Source: CBDFKQ01 sp965248855 (lineage in GTDB: Bacteria > Bacteroidota > Bacteroidia > Cytophagales > 172606-1). Taken from it: 64,000 nt of DNA. Position 1 is the stretch's first letter, and each line of letters starts with the position of its first letter. The notes below the pieces were generated by a model. The model did no database searches and was not told the origin of the DNA. It saw only the letters and a list, made by a program, of their open reading frames with translations. The DNA lies in contig CBDFKQ010000008.1 in the NCBI GenBank assembly GCA_965248855.1, positions 52,144 through 116,143 of the forward strand, in the 5' to 3' direction. Positions 53,502 through 63,358 of this stretch are shown piece after piece. The position numbers were made by a program, and so were the translations under genes.

Positions 53502-53896
53502 CCCGGATTTTTATTTGTTTTGATAAATTTATCAATCACGTTTTTTTAGTCATTAAATATAAAAAATTTTAAACTGCTATATTTATGAATGACCATATTT
53601 CTTTTCTTTAAAAACAAGAAGGCTTTTAATATCAGGATAATGGCTGACTACACATTTTTCCAATACATAGAAAATCCCCATTTTATAGAATATTAAGCCT
53701 TACAAGGTTTAAAAATAAACCACAAAATAATTTCTTCAGCTACATAAAAAAGATTTACATTTATAAAAATCAAAACCTAAGAAAATTAATTTTTTATTAT
53801 GATAATTAAGCCGAATTTCATTTTTTATTATATTTCTGCAAAAAAAAGAGATTATTTATCAATCTTTGTAGAATTTTCCTGTTGATTTTCATAACT
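53502..53896. other. Intergenic region between RhlE and histidine kinase 2
   Basis: 395 bases, divergent and very AT-rich. No open frame, RNA or terminator was recognised, and no TAnnTTTG box precedes the kinase gene. Confidence 0.4.
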
Positions 53897-55801
53897 ATGC
53901 ATAGGGTAGTTGCTATAAACTTACTTATTTTTTTATTTTTTTTGCAAAGCGTGGCACAGCCGAGTAAAGATGACAGTTTGCAAAAACAATTATCAATTGC
54001 CAAAAACGACACTCACAAAGTTTTAATATTAAACGACCTTTCATATTCATTAAGAGAATCCAATCCGGAGAAAGCCTTTGAATATGCAAACCGGTCAAAA
54101 AATTTATCCGAAAAAATTCATTTTGTAAAAGGATTGCCTTATGCATTAGAAAATTTGGGATGGCTGTATTATCGCAAAGGTGTATATTTAAAAGCCTTTG
54201 AACTATCTAATCGCGCATTGGAAATTTGTGAAAGAAACGGCGATAAAAAAGAAGGTGCCAGATGTTTGAATACCATTGCCGGAATTTATTTTGTTCAAAA
54301 AAAATATAATCTTGTTTTCTCTACATTACAAAGAGCCGTCGCCATCAGTAAAAAAATAAATGACGATAAGAACGTAATTCGTTCAATGAATAATCTGGCA
54401 TTTGTTTATTCTGATCAGGACAGCCTAAAAAAAGCAATTTTTTATAGTAATGAAGCACTTAAAAATGCCGAAAAGTGTAATGACAAATATCTAATCGCAT
54501 CAACATTTGGAACAAACGGAGATATCCTTTTTAAACAAAAAAAATTAGAACAGGCATTTTATTACTTTAATAAATCTTTAAAAATTGCAGGAGAGATAAA
54601 CAGTAACTTTTTAATTTCTTTGAATTTAAACAGGATTGGAAGCTTATATTTAAAACAAGAAAAAGTGGATAAGGCCATTGAATGTTTTAACAGGAGTATT
54701 TCTTTTTCGAAAAAATACGAATATGCAGAAGAATTAGAAAAAACTTTAAAACTCCAGTCGGAGGCTTATTCAAAATTAAAAAATTACTCAAAAGCATATT
54801 ATTATTTAAACTTACATGTAAGCCTTCACGATTCGTTATACAGTTATCAAAATGGTCAGCAATTTGCCCTCTTTCAAAACGACCTCGATAACCAAATGAA
54901 ACAAAATCAATTCAAACTGTTAAAACAAGATGATTTGATTAAGGAAAAAACGATTGCCCAACAACAAATTATTATTTATTCGGCCTTATGCGGCACTGTT
55001 TTATTCGCCATCGTAATATTTTTATTAACCTACAGCAATCGCCAAAAGCAAGCAATAAACGACCTGCTGTCAGACCAAAAACAAGAAATAACTTTTAAGG
55101 CAAATCACTTAAAAGAAATAGATAATGTTAAAAATAAACTGTTTTCCATATTGGCTCACGACCTCAGGAGTTCATTTTTTTCTATTCAGGGTTTATTAAA
55201 CCTGTTAGATTCAGAAGATTTAACTAAAGATGAAGTGCTTACTATCGGCCTTCATTTAAAACAATCTGTAGGTTTTACCAACACAATGCTTGATAATATT
55301 TTACATTGGGCAAAATCTCAAATGCAAGGTAGTTTTACAAAAAATGAACAACTTTTTTTAAAAGATTTTACTGATACTAAAATAAATTTTTTAAAAAATA
55401 ACGCTTCTATAAAAAATATAAAAATTGTTAATAACCTCCCTTCTGAAATTTCTGTTTATGTTGATTCGGATCAATTGGATCTTATTTTAAGAAATTTAAT
55501 TTCTAATGCCATAAAATTTACCCCCAACTTTGGCACTATAACAATTTCGGCGCTTGAAAAAGACGGTTTTGCCGAAATTAGTATTAAAGACACCGGAATA
55601 GGGATAAAAGACGATGATTTACAAAAAATATTTAAAGCAGACAGTTATTTTTCTTCAAAAGGCACCGAAGGAGAAAAAGGGACAGGCTTGGGATTGATTT
55701 TATGTAAAGAATTTGTTGAAAAAAATGGTGGTAAAATTTGGATAGAGAGTAATTCTGACCAGGGAAGCACTTTCATTTTTACTTTAAAAACAGCAAATTA
55801 A
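53897..55801 (+). CDS. Sensor histidine kinase 2 with TPR domain
   Basis: 634 residues from the ATG at 53897, preferred over one five codons upstream because it gives a clean signal peptide (HRVVAINLLIFLFFLQSVAQ). About six to seven periplasmic TPR units (about 30-320, for example GLPYALENLGWLYYRKGVYL and SFGTNGDILFKQKKLEQAF-like repeats) precede a transmembrane helix (about 350-372). HisKA follows with His421 in LAHDLRSSFFSIQGLL and a HATPase domain with NLISNAIKFT, DTGIGI and GTGLGLILCKEF. It is a typical Bacteroidota TPR-kinase; no response regulator is adjacent. Confidence 0.93.
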   Translation: MHRVVAINLLIFLFFLQSVAQPSKDDSLQKQLSIAKNDTHKVLILNDLSYSLRESNPEKAFEYANRSKNLSEKIHFVKGLPYALENLGWLYYRKGVYLKAFELSNRALEICERNGDKKEGARCLNTIAGIYFVQKKYNLVFSTLQRAVAISKKINDDKNVIRSMNNLAFVYSDQDSLKKAIFYSNEALKNAEKCNDKYLIASTFGTNGDILFKQKKLEQAFYYFNKSLKIAGEINSNFLISLNLNRIGSLYLKQEKVDKAIECFNRSISFSKKYEYAEELEKTLKLQSEAYSKLKNYSKAYYYLNLHVSLHDSLYSYQNGQQFALFQNDLDNQMKQNQFKLLKQDDLIKEKTIAQQQIIIYSALCGTVLFAIVIFLLTYSNRQKQAINDLLSDQKQEITFKANHLKEIDNVKNKLFSILAHDLRSSFFSIQGLLNLLDSEDLTKDEVLTIGLHLKQSVGFTNTMLDNILHWAKSQMQGSFTKNEQLFLKDFTDTKINFLKNNASIKNIKIVNNLPSEISVYVDSDQLDLILRNLISNAIKFTPNFGTITISALEKDGFAEISIKDTGIGIKDDDLQKIFKADSYFSSKGTEGEKGTGLGLILCKEFVEKNGGKIWIESNSDQGSTFIFTLKTAN

Positions 55802-55805
55802 ATAA

Positions 55806-57110
55806 ATGAACGCCGACTTAATGAAAGAAGATTTTTTACATTTTCTGTGGCAATTTCAATTATTTAACAAACAACTATCCCTTACTACAACCGGAAAAAC
55901 ATTTAATGTTTTAAAAACCGGAATTAAAAATAAAAACGCCGGCCCCGATTTTTCGTCTGCGTCTATTGCATTGGAAAATATAACTTGGGTAGGAAATATA
56001 GAAATACACTTGAAATCATCTGATTGGAATGTACACTATCATCAAAATAATGCAGCTTACGAAAATGTGATTTTACATGTAGTTTGGAAGCATGATAAAG
56101 ATATTTATTTAAATGACGGAACACCCATACCTACTTTTGAACTTGAAGGCAAAACCGATTTAAATTTATTAAATACGTATAAAGATTTAATATATAATAA
56201 TGCCCTGATACCTTGTTCGACTTATTTTAAAGATGTAAACCATATAATTAAAATTCAGGCATTGGATGTTGCCTTAATGCAAAGGCTTGAACAAAAATCT
56301 GATTTCATTCTCGAAATTTTAGAACGAAAATTAAATAACTGGGAAGAAACTGCCTACCGGGTATTAGCCAAAAACTTTGGTTTTAAAATAAACAGCGATT
56401 CATTTTTGCGTTTATCCGAGGTATTGCCCTTAAAAACATTGCAAAAACATTCCGATAACCTTTTACAAATAGAAGCCCTGTTGTTTGGCCAGGCCGGTTT
56501 GTTATCTCATAATGAAGATGAATATATCTCAAACCTGAAAAAGGAATTTAATTTTTTAAGTCGTAAATATGATTTGGAAAAAAAACAAATGAATGCCCCG
56601 GAGTGGAAAATGCTTAGGTTGAGGCCGGCAAATTTTCCTACTTTCAGATTGGCTCAATTCGCCTCCTTTATCCGGTCTAATCCCAATATATTTTCAGCTT
56701 TATTGGATTGGGAAAATTATTCTGATCTTAAAAACAGATTTAAAATTAACGTTTCTCCTTATTGGCAATATCATTACAGTTTTAATTCAACGAGTACAGG
56801 GCCTACACCACAGTTTGGCAAGAGCAGTTTTGAAAATATAGTTATCAATACAATTGTTCCTTTATTGGTAGCATATTCAAAAGTAAAAGATTCCGATATT
56901 TATATTGCCAAGGCAATTACTTTACTGGAAAACATTTCTGCCGAGAGAAATAATATAATATCAATCTGGGCAGAATTGGGTTTGCCTATTAAATCAGCAT
57001 TCGATTCTCAGGGTTCAATAGAACTCTATAATAAATTTTGCCGGCTGAAAAAATGCTTATCGTGCAAAATAGGCGTTTCGATATTGAGTAAAAATATAGC
57101 ATATATATGA
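55806..57110 (+). CDS. DUF2851 family protein
   Basis: 434 residues, soluble. It opens EDFLHFLWQFQLFNKQLSLT and has NAGPDFSSASIALENITWVG, NIEIHLKSSDWNVHYHQNNAAY and a C-terminal Cys-containing KFCRLKKCLSCKIG. These are the blocks of DUF2851, a Bacteroidota family with unknown function. The E-x-HxxSSDW segment after GNIEIH looks like a conserved polar site, perhaps nuclease-like, but this is speculation. A second in-frame ATG at 55821 could be the true start. It overlaps the next gene by 4 bases (ATGA). Confidence 0.88.
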   Translation: MNADLMKEDFLHFLWQFQLFNKQLSLTTTGKTFNVLKTGIKNKNAGPDFSSASIALENITWVGNIEIHLKSSDWNVHYHQNNAAYENVILHVVWKHDKDIYLNDGTPIPTFELEGKTDLNLLNTYKDLIYNNALIPCSTYFKDVNHIIKIQALDVALMQRLEQKSDFILEILERKLNNWEETAYRVLAKNFGFKINSDSFLRLSEVLPLKTLQKHSDNLLQIEALLFGQAGLLSHNEDEYISNLKKEFNFLSRKYDLEKKQMNAPEWKMLRLRPANFPTFRLAQFASFIRSNPNIFSALLDWENYSDLKNRFKINVSPYWQYHYSFNSTSTGPTPQFGKSSFENIVINTIVPLLVAYSKVKDSDIYIAKAITLLENISAERNNIISIWAELGLPIKSAFDSQGSIELYNKFCRLKKCLSCKIGVSILSKNIAYI

Positions 57111-58372
57111 TTGCTGTATATTTACTCAATATTTTACTGCCGGCGTTTTTAGCAGGCGCATTATTTTTTAATGAACGCAATCAACCATTAAGAAAATATT
57201 TTTTTTTCGGGCTCTTTATAAAACTATCTGCCGGGCTTGCTTTAGGGCTTATTTATAAATTTTATTATTTAAATAAAGGTGATACTTTTTTGTATTTCCG
57301 CGATGCGGTTACCCTATCTGAAATTTTTATTAAAAACCCGGTTGAGTATTTTCAAATTGTTTTTAATCATCATTTTTCAAATCATTCCGGTTCCGATTTT
57401 TCTTTCGCACATCAGTCCCGTGCATTTTTTATGGCAAAAATTTTGTCGCCGGTAGCCTTAATTACAAATAACAATTACTGGCTATCATCTATATATTTGT
57501 CATTTTTTAGCTTTTTAGGATGTTGGAAATTGGCAAACATACTGGCCTGTAAATTTCCGGTTAACTATAAAGGGGCAGCAATTGCTTTTTTATTTTTACC
57601 GTCATTTGTCTTTTGGAGTTCAGGGATTATGAAAGAAAGCATTTTAATTGGCTGTTTATGCCTGAGTGTAAGTTTTTTATTTCAGAAAAATTTTACCGGT
57701 TTTAATGGTGTAATAAAAATAATTTTTATCGCTCTTTCAGTATTTTTTATTTTCCGGGTTAAATATTATTATTTAGCCATTGCGCTACCGACTATTATTG
57801 CTTATTACTTTACTCATTTATTTTTTAAAAATAAAAAATATCAATTTCAGATAATTGTTTTTTTATTTTTTTTTATTTCTGCTTTTATTTTGGCAACTTT
57901 TATACACCCCAATTTAAATCCTGATAATTTTATTTCGGCCTTGGTAAAAAACCATGATATTAATATCAGGGGAGGTAAAAACTCTTTATATATTTATTTT
58001 GATAACTTTAAACCCAATGCTTTAAGTGTTGTTAAAAATATTCCCCTTGCATTTGTATCCGGTTTATATAGAAATTTTGTGTGGGAGGCAACATCAGGCT
58101 TTCAATATATAATTGGTATCGAAAATTTACTTTTGCTAGTACTTAGCTTTTATACAATTTTTCGATTGATAAATAAAAAAATAAATGTCCGGTTCCCGCT
58201 TTTACTGACAGCAACATTGGTATACATAATATTACTTGCCGTATTACTTTCCCTTTCTTCACCTAACTTTGGCTCACTTTCCCGTTACAGATCCGGTTAC
58301 ATACCATTTTTCTTTTATTTATTAAGTTTTTCTATTTTTAATAATAAAAAGAGTAAGGGTATTAAAAATTGA
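57107..58372 (+). CDS. Polytopic membrane protein, possible glycosyltransferase-like
   Basis: 421 residues with about eleven transmembrane helices. The first loops contain KGDTFLYFRDAVTLSEIF and NHSGSDFSFAHQSRAFFMAK, acidic and aromatic segments reminiscent of GT-C membrane glycosyltransferases, but the diagnostic DD/DE pair after helix 1 is not clear. It is translationally coupled to the DUF2851 gene. The function is unknown. Confidence 0.75.
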   Translation: MIAVYLLNILLPAFLAGALFFNERNQPLRKYFFFGLFIKLSAGLALGLIYKFYYLNKGDTFLYFRDAVTLSEIFIKNPVEYFQIVFNHHFSNHSGSDFSFAHQSRAFFMAKILSPVALITNNNYWLSSIYLSFFSFLGCWKLANILACKFPVNYKGAAIAFLFLPSFVFWSSGIMKESILIGCLCLSVSFLFQKNFTGFNGVIKIIFIALSVFFIFRVKYYYLAIALPTIIAYYFTHLFFKNKKYQFQIIVFLFFFISAFILATFIHPNLNPDNFISALVKNHDINIRGGKNSLYIYFDNFKPNALSVVKNIPLAFVSGLYRNFVWEATSGFQYIIGIENLLLLVLSFYTIFRLINKKINVRFPLLLTATLVYIILLAVLLSLSSPNFGSLSRYRSGYIPFFFYLLSFSIFNNKKSKGIKN

Positions 58373-58462
58373 AAGGTATTTCAGTATTACATAATTTATT
58401 ATAAAAAGAACAAAAAAGAAAAATACTAATAAAAGATAGCAAGAATTAGAAGGTGTAAGCCT

Positions 58463-58562
58463 GAAATTCCGGCGGGCGGGCGGCGGGTATGTGCGCGGAA
58501 TAGCATTCGGAATTTCTTGATTTTTTTGGTAACTTTTTTCATCAAGGAAAAGTAACCAAACC
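58463..58562. repeat. GC-rich palindromic intergenic element
   Basis: GAAATTCCG (58463-58471) and CGGAATTTC (58508-58516) bracket a GC-rich GGCGGGCGGGCGGCGGG core; next to it TTGGTAACTTTT (58526-58537) and AAAAGTAACCAA (58548-58559) form an imperfect hairpin. Its composition contrasts sharply with the surroundings. Similar GGTTACTTTTTT...AAAAGTAACC palindromes are remembered as multicopy intergenic sequences in Chitinophagaceae and relatives. A frame on the minus strand across it (58322-58564) is not considered a gene. Confidence 0.65.
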
Positions 58563-58664
58563 ATAAGAGCGAAAATATTGCTTTTGTGATTTAAAAAGCG
58601 AATAACAATTATAAATTAAGTGCCTATTTCAACAAATATTTCTTAATTTTTATTATCAAAATAA

Positions 58665-59711
58665 ATGAAATATGATTATATAATTGTTGGTCAGGGGCTT
58701 GCAGGATCAGTATTGGGCCTTACTCTGTTAAAAAATAATAAGAAAATTTTAATATTGGATGATAATTTAAGGCCGGCTGCATCTAAAATAGCTGCCGGAT
58801 TGTACAATCCTATCACAGGTATGAGGTTGGTTAAAACTTGGGAAGCGGATATTATTTTCCCCTTTTTAATAAATTTTTATAGTGAGATGGAAAAAATACT
58901 TGATGCAAAATTTTTCTTCCCTGCTTCAATATATCACCCATTCGACTCAATTGAAATTCAAAATGATTGGATGGCACGAACCGAAAGGCAGGATTTAAAA
59001 AGATATATTTTGCCAAAATCCGATAATATTCCTGAAGGTTTATTGCATCATCCATTAGGAGGTATTTCCGGTAATTTTTCGGGTTTTATAGATGTAAAAT
59101 TATTTGTAGAATGTTGTAAAGAAGGTTTTATAAAAGAAGATATTTATAGGAACGATATTTTTGATTTCAATGATTTAAAAGTAAGTGAAGATCAAATCAA
59201 TTATAAAAATTATAAAGCCGATAAAATTATATTTTGTGAAGGCATATATGTTCTAAACAATCCATATTTTAATTTTTTACCCTTTAAATATGTAAAAGGC
59301 GAAATTTTAACTTTAGCAATTAATGATATTAAACTAAATACAATTATTAATAAAGGAGTTTATTTACTTCAAACCAATAATGGAGATTTTAAGTTAGGTG
59401 CAACCTACGATTGGAATTTAAACGATTGGAATATTACTGAAGGCGGTAAAATTGAGCTTGTGGAAAAATTAAATAAATTTATTATTAAACCTTATCAAAT
59501 TATTAATCATCAGGCAGGTGTGAGGCCTGCGAGTTTGGATAGGAGGCCAATTATTGGGCTTCATCCCACATACAAAAATATGGGGATTTTTAATGGGTTA
59601 GGCACAAAAGGCGTTTCTCTTGCACCTTATTTCGCTCATGAGTTCGTTCAGTTATTGGAAAACGGAAAAGAGATGAATAAGGAAGTACAAATTCAAAGAT
59701 TTTTTCGTTAA
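58665..59711 (+). CDS. FAD-dependent oxidoreductase (DAO family)
   Basis: 348 residues. The N-terminal dinucleotide-binding motif is YDYIIVGQGLAGSVLGLTLL with the following acidic LILDD. A GLYNPITGMRLVKTW block and the C-terminal GVRPASLDRRPIIGLHP followed by NMGIFNGLGTKGVSLAPYFA match the DAO/MnmC-C fold of flavin amine oxidases. The substrate is unknown; a glycine- or amino-acid-oxidase-like reaction or a tRNA-related one is possible. It stands alone between the palindromic element and the TolB-like gene. Confidence 0.88.
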   Translation: MKYDYIIVGQGLAGSVLGLTLLKNNKKILILDDNLRPAASKIAAGLYNPITGMRLVKTWEADIIFPFLINFYSEMEKILDAKFFFPASIYHPFDSIEIQNDWMARTERQDLKRYILPKSDNIPEGLLHHPLGGISGNFSGFIDVKLFVECCKEGFIKEDIYRNDIFDFNDLKVSEDQINYKNYKADKIIFCEGIYVLNNPYFNFLPFKYVKGEILTLAINDIKLNTIINKGVYLLQTNNGDFKLGATYDWNLNDWNITEGGKIELVEKLNKFIIKPYQIINHQAGVRPASLDRRPIIGLHPTYKNMGIFNGLGTKGVSLAPYFAHEFVQLLENGKEMNKEVQIQRFFR

Positions 59712-59851
59712 ATGTTTTTAAAATTATTTTAATAAATAAAAACTTATGTGTTTGCCGAAATTTTAAAAAAGAGTTTATAATATTTCCGGTAAAAGCCATA
59801 ATATTTGCAAAATCATCAAAACAATTTACCTTAGTAAAAATAAAAATTACA

Positions 59852-62800
59852 ATGAAGATTGATAGAAGCGCCCTTTTACTTTTTTTCAGTGCATTACTGT
59901 TTTCGTTCCAACCTGTTTTTTCGCAAAATACTGAACAATCATTTGGTCACACACGAATACAATATAAAAATTTCGATTGGAAAACCATAAGGACAGAGAA
60001 TTTTGAAATTTTTTATTATCAGGGAGGAACTGAAATTGCTCAATTCGCAGCTCGTTATGCGGAGTCTGATTTTCAAAGAATGACAGATCTATTAGGCTAT
60101 ACACCCTACTCGAAAATTAAACTTTTTATTTATAATTCTATTGAAGATTTACAGCAGAGCAATGTAGGTTTAAGTACTTATGCTGATCCTAATGGAGGAA
60201 AAACAAATTTTATAAAAAGTCGTGCAGAAATCGCTTTTCCCGGTAACCAATTCAATTTTCAAACAGAAATCCGCTCAGGGGTTGCACAATTGCTTGTAAA
60301 CGAAATGATGTTTGGCGGGAGTTTGAAAGAAATGTTAAGCAGTGCCTATTTATTGGCATTGCCGGAATGGTTTATATCCGGAATTGTGGCGTATGCTGCC
60401 GAAGGTTACAGTTTGGAAATGGATGATAATGCACGGGATATTGTTTCTTATAAAAAATTAAGAAGACCATCGGCGCTTACAGGAGTTGAGGCAGCAAAAA
60501 CAGGGCACATCATTTGGAATTTTATAGCTGAGCGATATGGCAAATCTAATATTTCGAATATTTTAAATTTAACCCGCATTATCCGAAATGAAGAAACAAG
60601 TATTGCAAGTACTCTGGGTTTGCCATATGGTCAATTTTTGAAAGAATGCAGAAGCTTTTATACGACAATGGCCGATAACGTTAAAGTAAATTATAAAACA
60701 GCTCCCGAAACAAAAAGGGTTAGAAAAAATTCCCGAAAAAAATATGAATATAATAATGTTGAATTAAGTGCTGACGGGAAAAACCTGGCTTATACTGAAA
60801 ACAAGAACGGCCGTTATAAAATTTATGTTTTAAATATTGCTAAAAATAAGAAAACAATATTATTTAGAGGTGGCAGGAAAGTTATTTCCCAAAGATTCGA
60901 TCCCAATATACCTTTAATAGGTTGGCGAAAAAACAACTCATTAGTGATTATTTATACAAAAGCCGGTAAAAATTATTTAAGGTTAGCAGATATCGATCGA
61001 AAATTTCTAAAACTTAAAATTTTCGGTAATGACAGAACAAAAAAACTTTTAGATAATTTTAATCAAATTTCATCATTTTCAGTTTCTGAAGATGGAACTG
61101 CTTTGGCTATAAGTGCAGATAAAAAAGGACAAAATGATGTCTTTATTTATAAAATTTTTAGCGGCTCAACCAAACAAGTAACAAATGATTTTTACGATGA
61201 TTTATACCCCGGTTTCTTAAACAGTTCTAACGAATCCATAATATTTAGTTCAAACAGACTATCAGATACATTATCTGTAAATGACAAGGGGGACTATAAA
61301 TCTATTAAAAACAATTTTGATTTATTTCTGTCACGTTCTAATTCAAAAGTTTTGGAACGATTAACTCTGGGGCAGGGTAACGAAATGCAGGCATCCACAT
61401 TCAATAAAAATTCTATATTTTATTTGGGCGATGAAACCGGTATCTCCCAACTTTACAAATATGATTTTGTTTCAAAGGAAAGCACTCAATTAACTGATTA
61501 TCAGCAAAATATTAAGTCTTATTCTTTTAGTAAAGAAAATAATATTCTTGCTTACAGAGCCATTGATAATGGTAATGATTTTGTTGCTTATAAGGATAAT
61601 ATTGTTTTTAACTCTGATATAAATAGTGTACCCATAAGGAGAATACAAATTTTACAGGAAAAAGGATTGTTGGATTATAATATTAAACTTAATAGAAAAA
61701 TATCAAAGGAAAGAAAAGATTCTGTAAAAATTATTGTAACTCACGAAATAGTTTTTGGTGTTGATGAAGTAGATACTGAAAATTATAAATTTGATGCCGA
61801 TACTAAAACTGCTCAAAAAGATACAAAGGAAAGTAAGAAAAGAGGTATAGCAATCACTACCAACGACACTAAAGTTTCATCTAAAAATAAAGCCGATGCA
61901 AATTTTAAAGGACCTTATACCTATAAAGATGAGTTTTCGATTGATAATACAGTTACATCTGTTCAAATAGACCCTATTAGAGGGTTAGGAATAGTATTCA
62001 ATGTAGCTACCAATGATATGCTGGAAGACCATAAATTTAATGCAGGCGCTTCCATATTTGTAAATAGCCTTCCACATAATAATAATGTGTTTTTGGAATA
62101 CCAATACTTAAAACAAAAAGTTGATTTCGGAGCAAAATTTGAAAGAAAAAGCATTTTTAAAAGCGATGGAACTACTGAATTAATCCAACGGTTTGCGCTT
62201 AATAAACTGCAGGTTTCTGCATCTTATCCTCTAAATAATTTTAGCCGTATAGTTATTTCACCATTTTATACCACAACCAGATATGTTGATATTAGCTTTA
62301 GTGCATTGGACCAACCGGATGCTTTTACTCAATATGGCGGGGCAAAGCTTGAATATATTTTTGATAACACCACATATAATGGTTTAAATATGATAAGGGG
62401 TACCCGGGCGAAAGTTAAATTTGAAACTTATAATGGATTGGAGAATAAACAAAGTAGTTTTACAAATTTTCTGATCGATATACGTCATTATGAACCCGTT
62501 CACAGAGATATAATATTTGCAACCCGTTTATCATCCGGTCGTTTTGCAGGAAACTCACCTAAAACATATGCAATTGGCGGAATGGATAACTGGTTATTTA
62601 ATGCTAAAGAACAACAAGATAAGACCGATCCTGTTAATGCGTATGATGTAGGCTATGATAACAGGGATATATTATTTACTGAATTTGTTACACCATTAAG
62701 AGGATTTAATTATAATAAACTATTTGGAAATAATTTTGTATTATTTAATGCTGAATTACGTTTCCCGATTATAAAATACTTTTATAGAAGCCCTATTACT

Positions 62801-63124
62801 TCAAATTTTTTCAGAAACCTCCAATTTGTAGCCTTTACCGATATTGGGGCTGCATGGAAAGGAAAAGGTATTTTAACGAGTGAAGGACCTTTTGGGAAAG
62901 AAAGTGTACTTAATTCTATTACCCCTCCACTGTTTAACAATGTCGATAATAAATTTGCCGGCACAACTGTTAATACTTTTAAAAATCCTTTTTTGACAGG
63001 ATATGGGGTTGGCTTGCGTACTTTATTATTAGGGTTCTATGCTAAAGGTGATGTTGCTTGGGGAGTTGAAGATAAACACGTGAGTGATCCCAAATTTTAT
63101 TTAACACTGGGTTACGACTTTTAA
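59852..63124 (+). CDS. TolB-like propeller / outer-membrane barrel protein
   Basis: 1090 residues. Signal peptide (1-25, ending VFSQ). Residues 30-290 resemble the peptidase-MA domain (FDWKTIRTENFEIFYYQGG), but the place of the HExxH zinc motif reads RSGVAQLLVNEMMFG, so it is probably not a protease. Residues 300-640 contain beta-propeller repeats of the TolB/DPP-IV type (ELSADGKNLAYTENKNGRYK, SVSEDGTALAISADKKGQND). The last 380 residues look like a BamA-type barrel ending GYDF. It is presumably anchored in the outer membrane; its function is not known. Confidence 0.85.
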   Translation: MKIDRSALLLFFSALLFSFQPVFSQNTEQSFGHTRIQYKNFDWKTIRTENFEIFYYQGGTEIAQFAARYAESDFQRMTDLLGYTPYSKIKLFIYNSIEDLQQSNVGLSTYADPNGGKTNFIKSRAEIAFPGNQFNFQTEIRSGVAQLLVNEMMFGGSLKEMLSSAYLLALPEWFISGIVAYAAEGYSLEMDDNARDIVSYKKLRRPSALTGVEAAKTGHIIWNFIAERYGKSNISNILNLTRIIRNEETSIASTLGLPYGQFLKECRSFYTTMADNVKVNYKTAPETKRVRKNSRKKYEYNNVELSADGKNLAYTENKNGRYKIYVLNIAKNKKTILFRGGRKVISQRFDPNIPLIGWRKNNSLVIIYTKAGKNYLRLADIDRKFLKLKIFGNDRTKKLLDNFNQISSFSVSEDGTALAISADKKGQNDVFIYKIFSGSTKQVTNDFYDDLYPGFLNSSNESIIFSSNRLSDTLSVNDKGDYKSIKNNFDLFLSRSNSKVLERLTLGQGNEMQASTFNKNSIFYLGDETGISQLYKYDFVSKESTQLTDYQQNIKSYSFSKENNILAYRAIDNGNDFVAYKDNIVFNSDINSVPIRRIQILQEKGLLDYNIKLNRKISKERKDSVKIIVTHEIVFGVDEVDTENYKFDADTKTAQKDTKESKKRGIAITTNDTKVSSKNKADANFKGPYTYKDEFSIDNTVTSVQIDPIRGLGIVFNVATNDMLEDHKFNAGASIFVNSLPHNNNVFLEYQYLKQKVDFGAKFERKSIFKSDGTTELIQRFALNKLQVSASYPLNNFSRIVISPFYTTTRYVDISFSALDQPDAFTQYGGAKLEYIFDNTTYNGLNMIRGTRAKVKFETYNGLENKQSSFTNFLIDIRHYEPVHRDIIFATRLSSGRFAGNSPKTYAIGGMDNWLFNAKEQQDKTDPVNAYDVGYDNRDILFTEFVTPLRGFNYNKLFGNNFVLFNAELRFPIIKYFYRSPITSNFFRNLQFVAFTDIGAAWKGKGILTSEGPFGKESVLNSITPPLFNNVDNKFAGTTVNTFKNPFLTGYGVGLRTLLLGFYAKGDVAWGVEDKHVSDPKFYLTLGYDF

Positions 63125-63358
63125 AGTATCTATAAAGCCGGAACCTTTTTTATTATTAATTTGGTTTCTGCAGAACTCTCCAGTTAAATGTTATCAATTA
63201 AGTTCTTTTTTGAAAAGCAGGTCTCCGTCTTAAAAATACATATAAAATTATGAACGTAGGTTTTGAAAGGACAATAAATTAATTCGGAAAATATTTTTCT
63301 GAATTGAGATGAATTGATAAACCTAATTTATTTTACCAATTCATTAGAAAAATATCCT

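Noticed and set aside
58322..58564. 80-codon frame across the GC-rich palindrome
   Set aside because: It is produced by the palindromic element itself and extends into the end of the membrane-protein gene.
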